Positions 18,175 through 26,169 of a stretch of 64,000 bases of DNA are shown in pieces. The position numbers were made by a program, and so were the translations under genes. The stretch is from Pseudomonas maumuensis (GTDB taxonomy: Bacteria > Pseudomonadota > Gammaproteobacteria > Pseudomonadales > Pseudomonadaceae): the NCBI RefSeq assembly GCF_019139675.1, contig NZ_CP077077.1:3348001-3412000 (forward strand). The letters run 5' to 3'. The notes under the pieces are model-generated. The model saw nothing but the letters and a program-made list of their open reading frames with translations, was not told the DNA's origin and did not search any database. The first letter of the stretch is position 1. Every line of letters starts with the position of its first letter.

Positions 18175-18360
18175 ATGGAGAAAGCCATAAGCAACTACAA
18201 CTGTGACTACGTCCGCCGCCACTACGGTGTGCCCGCCGAGGTCGGTCGCCGCGTGATCGTCAACGGTGAGCCGGGCGTCATCATAGCCGACCGCGGTCAG
18301 CACATTGGCAAGGGCGATCGCCGACACCAGGAAGCGCAACGACAGACGGGTCTCAAGTGA
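18175..18360 (+). pseudogene. Phage-type hypothetical protein, truncated
   Basis: A 61-residue frame whose first 45 residues (DYVRRHYGVPAEVGRRVIVN, then GEPGVIIADRGQHIG) resemble a small protein seen in Pseudomonas prophages, where the text normally continues with GVNFD and a conserved HPT region. Here the frame leaves the family after HIG and ends early, so the C-terminal half is missing. Recognition is from memory of the family pattern, not a search. Confidence 0.5.
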
Positions 18361-18404
18361 ATCTCCATTCGTCTTCCAGCCAGCCGGAAGGTCGTCCCAC
18401 ATGA

Positions 18405-18572
18405 ACCGAGCGAGGCCGCAGGCACACCGATGCCACGATGTGCCTCATGTCAGGGATGAATCCCGCCTTCATCGCCGGGCAACTGGGACACTCTGTTCAG
18501 GTGCTGCTCACCACCTACGCCAAGTGGTTGAATTCGGCCTATGACTGGTCCGAGCTTACCAAGCTGGAATAG
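18405..18572 (+). pseudogene. Phage integrase (tyrosine recombinase), C-terminal fragment
   Basis: Reading from 18405 to the TAG at 18570 gives about 55 residues ending a tyrosine recombinase. The box RHTDATMCLMSGMNPAFIAG keeps Arg-His, GQLGHS keeps the second His, and LLTTYAKWLNS carries the nucleophile Tyr. In intact relatives the box reads RHT(F/Y)AT; here that aromatic residue is Asp. An in-frame stop at 18402 and the lack of any catalytic-domain start show a remnant. It ends 24 bp before the right att-like repeat, as expected for an integrase next to its attachment site. Confidence 0.75.
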
Positions 18573-18595
18573 GCAGTAATTGGTACGGAAGTGGT

Positions 18596-18639
18596 ACCGG
18601 ATTAAATTTCGTTCACGTTACGCCCTTTGGATATAAGGC
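18596..18639. repeat. Right direct repeat of the integrated element (att-like)
   Basis: It matches 15690-15733 at 38 of 44 positions, with the first 14 identical, and sits between the integrase remnant and pbpG, 97 bp upstream of the pbpG start. Confidence 0.6.
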
Positions 18640-18735
18640 ATTCGACAGCCGTTCGACCATACTCCAGAATGCAACGGTTTTTTGGGGGAAACCCTTGAAC
18701 AGCCAACGACATACCAACATTTAGTGAGCCTCAAC

Positions 18736-19662
18736 GTGAAAACTTCCCTGTCCATCCTCAGCCTGCTGCTGTTGCTCACAGGAACCGCGACCCTACCGTC
18801 GACCGCTGCTGCACAACCCCCGGCCCAGGTCCAGCGTGACCCGAGCAAGCTGCACCTGGCGTCCGGCAGCGCCCTGTTGATCGACCTGAACACCAACAAG
18901 GAGCTGTATTCCAGCCACGCCGATCGCGTGCGCCCCATCGCCTCGGTCACCAAGTTGATGACCGCGATGGTCGTGCTCGACGCCAAGCTGCCCATGGACG
19001 AGATGCTCAGCATGACCATCGCCAACAACCCGGAAATGAAAGGCGTGTATTCCCGGGTACGGCTGGGCAGCGAGCTGAACCGTCGCGAGACGTTGCTGAT
19101 CACCCTGATGTCGTCGGAAAACCGTGCGGCCAACTCCCTGGCCAACCACTACCCCGGTGGCTACAGCGCGTTCATCAAGGCAATGAACGCCAAGGCCCGC
19201 AGCCTGGGCATGAGCCACACCCGCTACGTCGAGCCGACCGGCCTGTCGACCTTGAACGTCTCCACCGCCCAGGACCTGGCCAAGCTGCTGATGGCCTCGC
19301 GCAAGTACCCGATGCTCAGCGAGTTGTCGGTCACCCGCGAAAAGACCGTGGCGTTCCGCAAGCCCAACTACACCCTGGGCTTCCGTAACACCGACCATTT
19401 GGTGAACAAGAGCAACTGGGACATCAAGCTGACCAAGACCGGCTTCACCAACGAAGCGGGGCATTGCCTGGTGCTGCTGACGAAAATGGACAACCGTCCG
19501 GTGGCCATGGTGATCCTCGATGCCTTCGGCAAGTACACCCACTTCGCCGACGCCAGCCGCATGCGCCAATGGTTGGAAACCGGCGCGGCCAAGCCGGCAC
19601 CGGCGGTGGCCATGCAGTACAAGAGCGAGCGGCAGAACCGCGCCCGCGTGGCCGTGGACTGA
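18736..19662 (+). CDS. pbpG: D-alanyl-D-alanine endopeptidase (penicillin-binding protein 7-like)
   Basis: A 308-residue protein if started at GTG 18736, which puts a clear signal peptide at the front ([20 protein letters not shown], cut near AAA-Q); a TTG at 18682 would add 18 residues with no family similarity. The serine peptidase S11 motifs are all present: SVTK (Ser at about 70), SEN in [10 protein letters not shown], and KTG in [12 protein letters not shown]. It cleaves peptidoglycan cross-links in the periplasm. The upstream region holds the right att-like repeat, so its promoter may have been altered by the insertion. A hairpin terminator follows. Confidence 0.94.
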   Translation: MKTSLSILSLLLLLTGTATLPSTAAAQPPAQVQRDPSKLHLASGSALLIDLNTNKELYSSHADRVRPIASVTKLMTAMVVLDAKLPMDEMLSMTIANNPEMKGVYSRVRLGSELNRRETLLITLMSSENRAANSLANHYPGGYSAFIKAMNAKARSLGMSHTRYVEPTGLSTLNVSTAQDLAKLLMASRKYPMLSELSVTREKTVAFRKPNYTLGFRNTDHLVNKSNWDIKLTKTGFTNEAGHCLVLLTKMDNRPVAMVILDAFGKYTHFADASRMRQWLETGAAKPAPAVAMQYKSERQNRARVAVD

Positions 19663-19670
19663 GGGCCTGA

Positions 19671-19697
19671 CCATGGGGCTGCAAAGCAGCCCCATGG
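19671..19697 (+). terminator. Terminator hairpin after pbpG
   Basis: CCATGGGGCTGC and GCAGCCCCATGG form a perfect 12-bp stem around AAA, followed by CGCTTTG. It lies between the convergent pbpG and the hypothetical gene downstream. Confidence 0.75.
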
Positions 19698-19715
19698 CGC
19701 TTTGAACGGCAGGCT

Positions 19716-20153
19716 TCAGGCGCGGGTGTTGACCGAGCCGCCGGCACTGCTGCCTCCGGCCTGCTGCAGCGCTGCGAGCAATTGCGCGGTAGCGGCCAGG
19801 ATCAGGCCGGTGAGGGTGGCGATACTGGCCTGCTTGGCCGTGACCGCCGCCATCTTGGACGGGTCGCCCTTGGCTTGCTCCATCAACTGGGCCAGTTGCT
19901 TCTGCTCTTCGGCCAACTGCTTCTGCAGGCGCTTGATCTGCTCGCGCTGCTCCTTGATGCTCGGCTCCTCGTCACCTTCGATGCTGCTTTCGATCTGTGC
20001 GGCCTTGGTCTCGCTCTTGAATGCGTCGCCCTTGAATACCAGACCGCCCCGCTCGTCTACCGACGGCGTGCCGGGCGAGACATTCGAGGTGGCCGCAGGC
20101 GTGGCGCCGGCAATGCTGGGGATGTTGAGATTGGCTGCGGTTATTCCAACCAT
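19716..20153 (-). CDS. Hypothetical protein with coiled coil
   Basis: A 145-residue protein with no signal sequence at the start (MVGITAANLNIPSIAGATPA). Residues 65-95 form a strong coiled coil (KEQREQIKRLQKQLAEEQKQ), and a hydrophobic Ala/Leu-rich helix near 108-130 (LTGLILAATAQLLAALQQAG) follows. The ends are low-complexity. No domain is recognised; a surface or secreted-substrate-like role is possible but unsupported. It is convergent with pbpG and divergent from pvdM. Confidence 0.65.
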   Translation of the reverse strand: MVGITAANLNIPSIAGATPAATSNVSPGTPSVDERGGLVFKGDAFKSETKAAQIESSIEGDEEPSIKEQREQIKRLQKQLAEEQKQLAQLMEQAKGDPSKMAAVTAKQASIATLTGLILAATAQLLAALQQAGGSSAGGSVNTRA

Positions 20154-20254
20154 TTCTTACCTTCCTTGAGGTGGATTCTTACATGGCAGGTTATCGGCCA
20201 ACCCTTCCCGTTCTTGAATCGGCAATCGCTGGCACTTAGCCTCGCCTGCACGGT

Positions 20255-20278
20255 TAAATTTGCCCACCACTCGTTCGT
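20255..20278 (+). promoter_or_regulatory. PvdS (iron-starvation sigma factor) promoter box
   Basis: TAAAT at 20255-20259 is followed after exactly 16 bases by CGT at 20276-20278, the published TAAAT-N16-CGT iron-starvation box recognised by PvdS-type sigma factors. It lies 59 bp upstream of the pvdM start, a normal promoter distance. Confidence 0.7.
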
Positions 20279-20337
20279 CCACCTGATACCCAGGCCCTGC
20301 CCAGCCGGCAGGCCGACCCGATCAGCCCCGCAACGAG

Positions 20338-21717
20338 ATGGCAATGACCAAGACCCGCTCCCGCAAAGCCTTGTACATCGGCCTGCCCCTGGCCCTGGTG
20401 GCCGCCCTGGGCGGAGCCGCCGGCTACTACTTCTGGAAACAGGACGGCGGCTACCCCCGTGCGATCGTGCAACAGGCCAACGACCTGCATGAGCATATGC
20501 TCTCCTTCGACAGCCATGTCACCGTGCCATTGGGCTACGGCAGCACCGGTTACGAAGCAGACAAGGACGGCCGTGGCCAGTTCGACCTGGCCAAAGCGGC
20601 CAAGGGCCGGTTGTCCGGCGCGGCGCTGACCGTCTTCGGCTGGCCGGAGCTGTGGAACGGCCCGAACGCGCCGCACCGTCCCACGCCAGGCTTCATCGAC
20701 GAGGCCCGCAACCAGCAGGAAGTGCGCTACAAGATCATCAGCGGCATCGTGCGCGACTTCCCCAACCAGGTCGGTATCGCCTACACCCCTGAAGACTTCC
20801 GGCGCCTGAACGGCGAAGGCAAGTTCGCCATCTTCATCAGCATGCTCAACGCCTACCCGCTGGGCAGCGACCTGTCGCAGCTCGATTTGTGGACCAAGCG
20901 CGGCATGCGTATGTTCGGCTTCAGCTACACCGGCAACAACGCCTGGGCCGATTCCTCGCGGCCGTTACCATTCTTCAACGACACTCCCGATGCCTTCGGC
21001 GGCCTGTCGCCGCTGGGCGAGCAGGCGGTCAAGCGGCTCAACGACCTGGGCGTGATCATCGATGTGTCGCAGATGTCCACCCTGGCCCTGGAAGACGTCG
21101 CCCGCCTGAGCCGCGCGCCGTTCGTGGCCTCGCATTCGGCGCCACGGGCGCTGGTAGACATTCCGCGCAACCTGTCCGACAAAGAGATGCAGCTGATCAA
21201 GGACAGCGGCGGCGTGCTTCAGGTGGTGGCCTTCACCACTTACCTCAAGCCCCTGAGCAAGCCGACCCTGGAGAAGCTCGAAGCCCTGCGCGCACGCTTC
21301 GACCTGCAACCGTTGCAAGGCCTGACCAATGCACTGATGCCGGGCGACCCGATCATCGCCATCTGGCCAGAGGCGCGCTTCGGCGAGTACGCCAGCAGCC
21401 TGTACGCCATCGTCGACGAAGAGCCCCGCGCCGGCCTCAAGGAGTATGTCGACGCCATCGACTACGCCGTGAAGAAGATGGGCATCGATCATGTCGGCAT
21501 CAGCTCCGACTTCAACGATGGTGGCGGCGTCACCGGTTTCATGAACGTCGGCGAGATCCGCAACGTGACCGCCGAACTGCTGACCCGCGGCTATTCCGAA
21601 ACCGATATTGCCAAGCTCTGGGCAGGCAACTTCCTGCGCGTCTGGGGGCAGGTGCAGAAAGCCGCCAACCCCGTGGCCCAGCTCGCCAACAGCAGCCAGG
21701 AAACCCGCCATGACTGA
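20338..21717 (+). CDS. pvdM: Membrane-anchored M19 dipeptidase-like protein, pyoverdine maturation (PvdM)
   Basis: A 459-residue protein with an N-terminal signal anchor (LYIGLPLALVAALGGAAGYY, about residues 13-32) and an M19 renal-dipeptidase-like domain: SFDSHVTVPLGYG near the start, VASHSAPRALVD centrally and GISSDFNDGGG late. The usual metal-binding HxD of M19 reads HVT here, so classical dipeptidase activity is doubtful; PvdM proteins act on periplasmic pyoverdine precursors. It overlaps pvdN by 8 bp, and a PvdS box precedes it, both supporting the name. ATG at 20344 is an alternative start. Confidence 0.85.
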   Translation: MAMTKTRSRKALYIGLPLALVAALGGAAGYYFWKQDGGYPRAIVQQANDLHEHMLSFDSHVTVPLGYGSTGYEADKDGRGQFDLAKAAKGRLSGAALTVFGWPELWNGPNAPHRPTPGFIDEARNQQEVRYKIISGIVRDFPNQVGIAYTPEDFRRLNGEGKFAIFISMLNAYPLGSDLSQLDLWTKRGMRMFGFSYTGNNAWADSSRPLPFFNDTPDAFGGLSPLGEQAVKRLNDLGVIIDVSQMSTLALEDVARLSRAPFVASHSAPRALVDIPRNLSDKEMQLIKDSGGVLQVVAFTTYLKPLSKPTLEKLEALRARFDLQPLQGLTNALMPGDPIIAIWPEARFGEYASSLYAIVDEEPRAGLKEYVDAIDYAVKKMGIDHVGISSDFNDGGGVTGFMNVGEIRNVTAELLTRGYSETDIAKLWAGNFLRVWGQVQKAANPVAQLANSSQETRHD

Positions 21718-22990
21718 TCGGCGCGCCTTCCTCAAGCAGGCCGCCGCCCTAGCGGCCAGCCTGCCGTTGCTGCCAAGCGCCCTGGCCGCCACCGCCACCC
21801 CGCCGTCATTGCAGGGCCCGGACAAATGGCGCCAGTTGCGCCAGCTGTTTCCCCTGGCACCGGATGTCGCGCACTTCGCCAACTTCCTGATCACCGCCCA
21901 CCCACGGCCGGTACAGGATGCGATCGACCGCCACCGCGCCACCCTCGACCACAACCCTGCGGTATGCATGGACTGGGAGAGCCAGTACGAGTGGCAACGC
22001 GAGGATGAAGTCCGCGAATGGGCAGGCCGCTATCTGGACGTGCGCCCCCGCCAGATCGCCCTCACCGGCAGCACCACCGAGGGCCTGGGCATGATCTACG
22101 GCGGCCTGCACGTGGCGCCGCACCAGGAGATCCTGACCACCGAGCACGAGCACTACTCGACCCACAACTGCCTGGCCTTCCGTCAGCGCCAGCATGGCAC
22201 CCAGGTGCGCAAGCTGCGCCTGTTCGACAAACCGGGCGACGTGTCCACCGACCGGGTGCTGAGCGTGATCGACCGCAGCATTCGCCCTGAAACCCGGGTG
22301 CTGGGCATGACCTGGGTGCATTCGGGCAGCGGTGTCAAGCTGCCGGTGGGCGCCATCGGCGAGCTGGTGCGCCAGCACAACCGCAACCGCGACGAGGCCG
22401 AGCGCATCATCTATGTGGTCGATGGCGTACATGGCTTTGGTGTTGAGGACGTGCGCTTCGCCGATTTCAACTGCGACTACTTCATCGCCGGCACCCACAA
22501 GTGGATGTTCGGCCCGCGTGGCACGGGGATCATCTGTGCGGCGTCCGAGCAGATGCAGCACCTGACGCCGACCTTCGCCACCTTCTCGCGCAACGAGGAC
22601 TTCGGCACCATCATGACCCCGGGCGGCTACCACGCCTTCGAGCACCGCTGGGCGCTGGGCGAGGCCTTCAAGCTGCACCTGAGCCTGGGCAAGACCGATG
22701 TCCAGGCACGGATCCACCAGCTCAACGACTACCTCAAGGCGCGGCTGGCCGAGCACCGCGCCGTGGAGCTGGTGACGCCGGTCAGCCGCGAGTTCTCCGC
22801 GGGGTTCACTTTCTTCCGGATCAAGGATCGCGACCCCGATGCCGTGGCCACTTATCTGAATGCCAACAAGGTCATGGTCGATGCCGTCGACCGCGATGCC
22901 GGGCCAGTGATCCGCTTCGCGCCGAGCCTGCTCAACGACGAGCAGCAGATCGACCGGGCCATGACCCTGCTGCGCACGCAGATCGGTTGA
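21710..22990 (+). CDS. pvdN: PLP-dependent aminotransferase-fold enzyme of pyoverdine maturation (PvdN)
   Basis: A 426-residue protein with a Tat signal (DRRAFLKQAAALAASLPLLP, twin Arg then a hydrophobic run, AxA cut), so it acts in the periplasm, which is rare for a PLP enzyme. The class V aminotransferase core shows TGSTTEGLGMIYGG, VVDGVHGFGV and the PLP lysine in AGTHKWMFGPRG. PvdN is known to convert the side-chain glutamate of pyoverdine to succinamide. It is translationally coupled to pvdM. No peptide synthetase gene is in this window, so the pair lies apart from the main pyoverdine cluster or at its edge. Confidence 0.9.
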   Translation: MTDRRAFLKQAAALAASLPLLPSALAATATPPSLQGPDKWRQLRQLFPLAPDVAHFANFLITAHPRPVQDAIDRHRATLDHNPAVCMDWESQYEWQREDEVREWAGRYLDVRPRQIALTGSTTEGLGMIYGGLHVAPHQEILTTEHEHYSTHNCLAFRQRQHGTQVRKLRLFDKPGDVSTDRVLSVIDRSIRPETRVLGMTWVHSGSGVKLPVGAIGELVRQHNRNRDEAERIIYVVDGVHGFGVEDVRFADFNCDYFIAGTHKWMFGPRGTGIICAASEQMQHLTPTFATFSRNEDFGTIMTPGGYHAFEHRWALGEAFKLHLSLGKTDVQARIHQLNDYLKARLAEHRAVELVTPVSREFSAGFTFFRIKDRDPDAVATYLNANKVMVDAVDRDAGPVIRFAPSLLNDEQQIDRAMTLLRTQIG

Positions 22991-23008
22991 GGTAACGCCA
23001 TCCATACC

Positions 23009-23119
23009 GGGGCTGCTACGCAGCCCTTTCGCCGGCGAGCCGGCTCCCACCCCGACCGCGCCGCCCTCGAGCCAAGCGCGGTCGCTGTAGGAGCTGCGGT
23101 TCGCCGCCGCGACTTGCCA
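23009..23119. repeat. REP-type composite repeat (second family)
   Basis: It contains GGGGCTGCTACGCAGCCC, a REP hairpin GCCGGCGAGCCGGCTCCCAC, and the tail CTGCGGTTCGCCGCCGCGAC. The outer parts match the element at 45082-45173 in reverse orientation; the centres differ. It fills the pvdN-receiver gap. Confidence 0.65.
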
Positions 23120-23129
23120 GCAATGAGGC

Positions 23130-23507
23130 TTAGCGCAGCGACGCCTGGATCTGCTCGTGCAGGGTATCCAGGTCGAACGGTTTGGCCAGGATCGGCGCCT
23201 TGCGCGCGATCGGGCTGCCCGACTCGAGGATTTCCGCCGGATAGCCGCTGATGAAGATCACCTTCAGGTCAGGTCGCAGCTTCACCGCGGGCTCGGCGAT
23301 CTCCACCCCGGAAATCCCGCCCGGCAGGCGGAAATCGGTGACCATCAGGTCCAGGTGCGGCTTGCTGGCCAAAATCGCGAACGCCTGCTCGCCATCCTCG
23401 GCCACCAGCACGTGGTAGCCCTCGCCCGCCAGGTAATCACGCAGGATCATGCGGATCGCCGGCTCGTCCTCGACCACCAGTACCACGTCTTGTGCATCTT
23501 CACTCAT
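23130..23507 (-). CDS. Single-domain response regulator (CheY-like)
   Basis: A 125-residue protein that is one receiver domain. The acidic pocket is VVEDEP at residues 11-16, the phospho-acceptor is Asp58 in MVTDFRLPGG, a Ser lies in FISGYPAEIL, and the Lys is in ILAKPFD. No output domain is present, so it works by protein contact or as a phosphate sink. It is 44 bp downstream of a hybrid kinase gene and probably ends that signalling operon. Confidence 0.92.
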   Translation of the reverse strand: MSEDAQDVVLVVEDEPAIRMILRDYLAGEGYHVLVAEDGEQAFAILASKPHLDLMVTDFRLPGGISGVEIAEPAVKLRPDLKVIFISGYPAEILESGSPIARKAPILAKPFDLDTLHEQIQASLR

Positions 23508-23551
23508 GACAACGCCTTCGAATTCAATAAGTTGGCTATCAGACCGCGGCT

Positions 23552-24778
23552 TTACGCAGAGGTTGCCCGGGTCTGGTCACAGGCGTGCGGCAGCACCGAT
23601 AGCGGTAGCTGGACGGTAAACGTCGACCCCGCTCCAACCTGGCTGTGGACCTGGATCCGCCCGCCGTGGGCGAGGATGATCTGCTCGGAAATGTACAGCC
23701 CCAGGCCCAGGCCGCCACTGGCCTGCTGCGCGGCGACGCGCTCGAACTGCTGGAAGATCCGCTGCTGGTTCTGCGCATCGATGCCGATACCCTGGTCCTG
23801 CACCTGCACGCAGGCCATGGCGTGCTCTTCGAACACCCGCACCTGCACAGGCTTGCGATTGCCGTAGCGCAAGGCATTGGACAACAGGTTGGCCACCACC
23901 TGTTCAATCCGGAACTCGTCCCACTCGCCCTGCAAGGCATCGCAGCGCTGCAGCTCGATGACGGTGTCCACGGCGCTGGCCTGAGCGGCAAAATTTTCCA
24001 CCAGCCCCCGCACCAGCTGGCCAAGGTCGAAGGTCCGGGGCCGGATCGACAGCTTGCCGGTGCGGATCCGCGAAACGTCGAGCATATCCTCGACCAGGCG
24101 GATCAGGCTGTTGATCTGGCGTTCGTCACGCTCGACCATGGCCTTGAGCTTGTCTTCGCTGAACGCGGCGAGGTTGCCGCGGGACAGGTGCATGCGGCGC
24201 AACTGGGTTTCCAGGATCAGTCCGTTGAGTGGCGTGCGCACCTCGTGGGAGACGATCGACATGAAGTCGTCGCGCATGCGCACCGCGCGCTCCAGTTCGC
24301 CACGGGCCAGCTGTAGTTGGTTGAGCAACAGCTCCTGCTCCTGGCGGCCCTGCTCCAGGGCCTGCAGTTGGCGGTCCAGGGCCTTGCGCTGGCGGAACAG
24401 GTCGACGAACACCGATACCTTGCTCTTCACCGCCAAGGTTTCCAGGGGTTTGTGCAGAAAATCCACCGCCCCGCTCTCGTAACCTTTGAAGGCATAGTTC
24501 ATCTCGCGGCCGGCGGCGCTGACGAAGACGATGGGGATGTTGCGGGTCTTCTCCATGCCGCGCATCAGCTCGGCCAGCTCGAAGCCGTTCATGCCCGGCA
24601 TCTGCACATCGAGAATGGCCAGGGCGAACTCGTGCTCGAGCAGGAGCGACAACGCCTCGTCGGCGGACTGTGCCTGGTACACCTCGCGGTCATCGCCGTG
24701 GATCAGGGCGTCCAGGGCCAGCAGGTTTTCCGGCAGATCGTCGACGATCAGCAGTTTCGCGGTGATGTGGCTTAGCAT
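23552..24778 (-). CDS. Response regulator-histidine kinase (REC-HisKA-HATPase)
   Basis: A 408-residue protein. An N-terminal receiver (residues 5-125, acceptor Asp57 in LAILDVQMPG) is joined by a coiled coil (about 130-165) to a histidine kinase: HisKA with His178 in SIVSHEVRTPLNG, N box NLLSNALRYG, and G boxes DQGIGID and GGLGLGL. The receiver-first order means the kinase is itself controlled by phosphorylation, probably from the large kinase in the same operon. Its start overlaps the end of cheB by 7 bp. Confidence 0.93.
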   Translation of the reverse strand: MLSHITAKLLIVDDLPENLLALDALIHGDDREVYQAQSADEALSLLLEHEFALAILDVQMPGMNGFELAELMRGMEKTRNIPIVFVSAAGREMNYAFKGYESGAVDFLHKPLETLAVKSKVSVFVDLFRQRKALDRQLQALEQGRQEQELLLNQLQLARGELERAVRMRDDFMSIVSHEVRTPLNGLILETQLRRMHLSRGNLAAFSEDKLKAMVERDERQINSLIRLVEDMLDVSRIRTGKLSIRPRTFDLGQLVRGLVENFAAQASAVDTVIELQRCDALQGEWDEFRIEQVVANLLSNALRYGNRKPVQVRVFEEHAMACVQVQDQGIGIDAQNQQRIFQQFERVAAQQASGGLGLGLYISEQIILAHGGRIQVHSQVGAGSTFTVQLPLSVLPHACDQTRATSA

Positions 24779-25347
24779 GCGCTGGGTTCCAGGGTAGCGA
24801 GCAACTGCCCGATACCACTCAGGGAAAGAATATGGTCCGGGTCGTGCAAGGCCAAAGCGGCCTCCGGCATCAACGCGACCTGTGCTTCACGGGGGTCCTG
24901 AACGACCGTCCGGCCACCGCTTTGTTTGATGCGCAAAAGCCCGCGGGCGCCGTCTTCATTGGCACCGGTGAGCAGTACGCCGAGCAGCTCCGGGCCATAG
25001 GCGTCGGCAGCCGACTCGAAGAGAAAATCGATTGCCGGTCGCGAAAAATGCACCGGCTCCTCCTGGCTCAGCGACAGGGTGAAATCACCCTCCACCGAGA
25101 GGTGATAGCCCGGCCCCGCCACATAGATCAGCCCCGGCTCTATCCGCGCCTTGTCGAGGGCCTCGCGAACCGGGCGGCGCAGGCGGCGCTGCAGCACCTC
25201 GGCCAGTTGGCTGTGGCGATCGTCGGGCAAGTGCAGCACGCACAGCACCGGGATGGCGAAATCGTCGGGCAGCGCGCCGAGCACGCTGAACAGTGCCGAA
25301 ACGCCGCCCGCCGAGGCGCCAATGACAATCGCGCGCACGCTGTTCAT
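24772..25347 (-). CDS. CheB-type methylesterase domain protein without receiver
   Basis: A 191-residue protein that is only the CheB catalytic domain. The triad is visible: Ser in IGASAGGVSA (about residue 11), His in VLHLPDDRHSQLAEVL (about 38), and Asp in LTGANEDGARGL (about 133). Chemotaxis CheB normally begins with a receiver; here there is none. It removes methyl or amide groups from glutamates of receptors, but no chemoreceptor is encoded in this operon. It overlaps the cheR-like gene by 4 bp (ATGA) and the next kinase by 7 bp. An upstream frame extension lacks homology. Confidence 0.92.
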   Translation of the reverse strand: MNSVRAIVIGASAGGVSALFSVLGALPDDFAIPVLCVLHLPDDRHSQLAEVLQRRLRRPVREALDKARIEPGLIYVAGPGYHLSVEGDFTLSLSQEEPVHFSRPAIDFLFESAADAYGPELLGVLLTGANEDGARGLLRIKQSGGRTVVQDPREAQVALMPEAALALHDPDHILSLSGIGQLLATLEPSAC

Positions 25348-26165
25348 GTCTTGCGGTAGATCCGCTCGGGCCGCACCAGCGGCTCGAAACGTTCGCCGTA
25401 GGCCGAGAAGTCCACCGACTCCTTGCTGCCCAGCACCAGGAAGCCGCGGTGGCACAGCGACTCGTGGAACAGCCCCAGGGCACGGTCCTGCAGGCCCTTG
25501 TTGAAGTAGATCAGCACATTGCGGCACGACACCAGTTGCGTCTCGGAGAACACGCTGTCGGTGGCCAGGCTGTGATCGGCGAAGGTCACGTTGTCGCGCA
25601 GGCTGGCGTCCATGATGGCGTTGCCGTAGGCGCTGGTGTAGTACTCGGAAAAGTCCCGCCGGCCACCGGCCTTGCGGTAGTTCTCTTCGTACTCGCGCAT
25701 GCTCTGCATCGAGTAGATGCCCTGCTTGGCCCGCTCCAGCGAATGCGGGTTGATGTCGGTGGCATAGATGATGGTGCGTTCGAGCAGGCCTTCCTCGCGC
25801 AGCAGGATGGCCATGGAATACACCTCCTCGCCGGTGCTGCAGCCGGCGATCCAGATCTTCAGCGACGGCCAGGTGCGCAGCAGCGGCACCACCTCGTTGC
25901 GCAGTGCCAGGAAGTGCCCGGGGTCGCGGAACATCTCGCTGACCGGGATCGTCAGGTACTGCAGCAGCTCGAGGAACATGCCCGGGTCGTGCAGCACCCG
26001 CTCCTGCAGCGCCGATACCGTGCGGCAGTCGAACTGGCGCACGGCGTGGAGGATCCGGCGCTTGATCGAGGCGCCGGAGTAATCGCGAAAGTCATAGCTG
26101 TACTTGAGGTAGATCGCCTCGATCAGCAGCCGGATCTCGATATCGGTATTGCGTTCACTGGTCAA
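25344..26165 (-). CDS. CheR-type protein-glutamate methyltransferase
   Basis: A 273-residue protein with the CheR N-terminal helical domain (about residues 1-80) and an S-adenosylmethionine-binding domain: motif I as IWIAGCSTGEEVYSMAILL, YATDINPHSLERAKQGIYS, and CRNVLIYF. It methylates glutamate side chains. The start appears to be TTG at 26165, 4 bp after the stop of the large kinase, which gives the usual family N-terminus. Coupled to a receiver-less CheB and two hybrid kinases, it probably serves adaptation of a kinase rather than of a chemoreceptor; that is inference. Confidence 0.9.
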   Translation of the reverse strand: MTSERNTDIEIRLLIEAIYLKYSYDFRDYSGASIKRRILHAVRQFDCRTVSALQERVLHDPGMFLELLQYLTIPVSEMFRDPGHFLALRNEVVPLLRTWPSLKIWIAGCSTGEEVYSMAILLREEGLLERTIIYATDINPHSLERAKQGIYSMQSMREYEENYRKAGGRRDFSEYYTSAYGNAIMDASLRDNVTFADHSLATDSVFSETQLVSCRNVLIYFNKGLQDRALGLFHESLCHRGFLVLGSKESVDFSAYGERFEPLVRPERIYRKT

Positions 26166-26169
26166 GATT

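Larger units (their letters stand above)
15690..18639. mobile_element. Decayed prophage-like or integrative element remnant
   Basis: About 2.95 kb bounded by imperfect 44-bp direct repeats. It is visibly richer in A+T than the flanks and holds an exported transglutaminase-like gene, broken frames, a small helical gene, a phage-type fragment and the C-terminus of a tyrosine integrase ending 24 bp before the right repeat. The layout (integrase end next to the att copy) is that of an integrated phage or island that has lost most of its genes. The flanking GNAT and pbpG genes appear intact. Confidence 0.65.

Noticed and set aside
18124..18402. A 92-codon minus-strand frame
   Set aside because: It is antisense to the phage-type fragment at 18175-18360, which matches a remembered family pattern.
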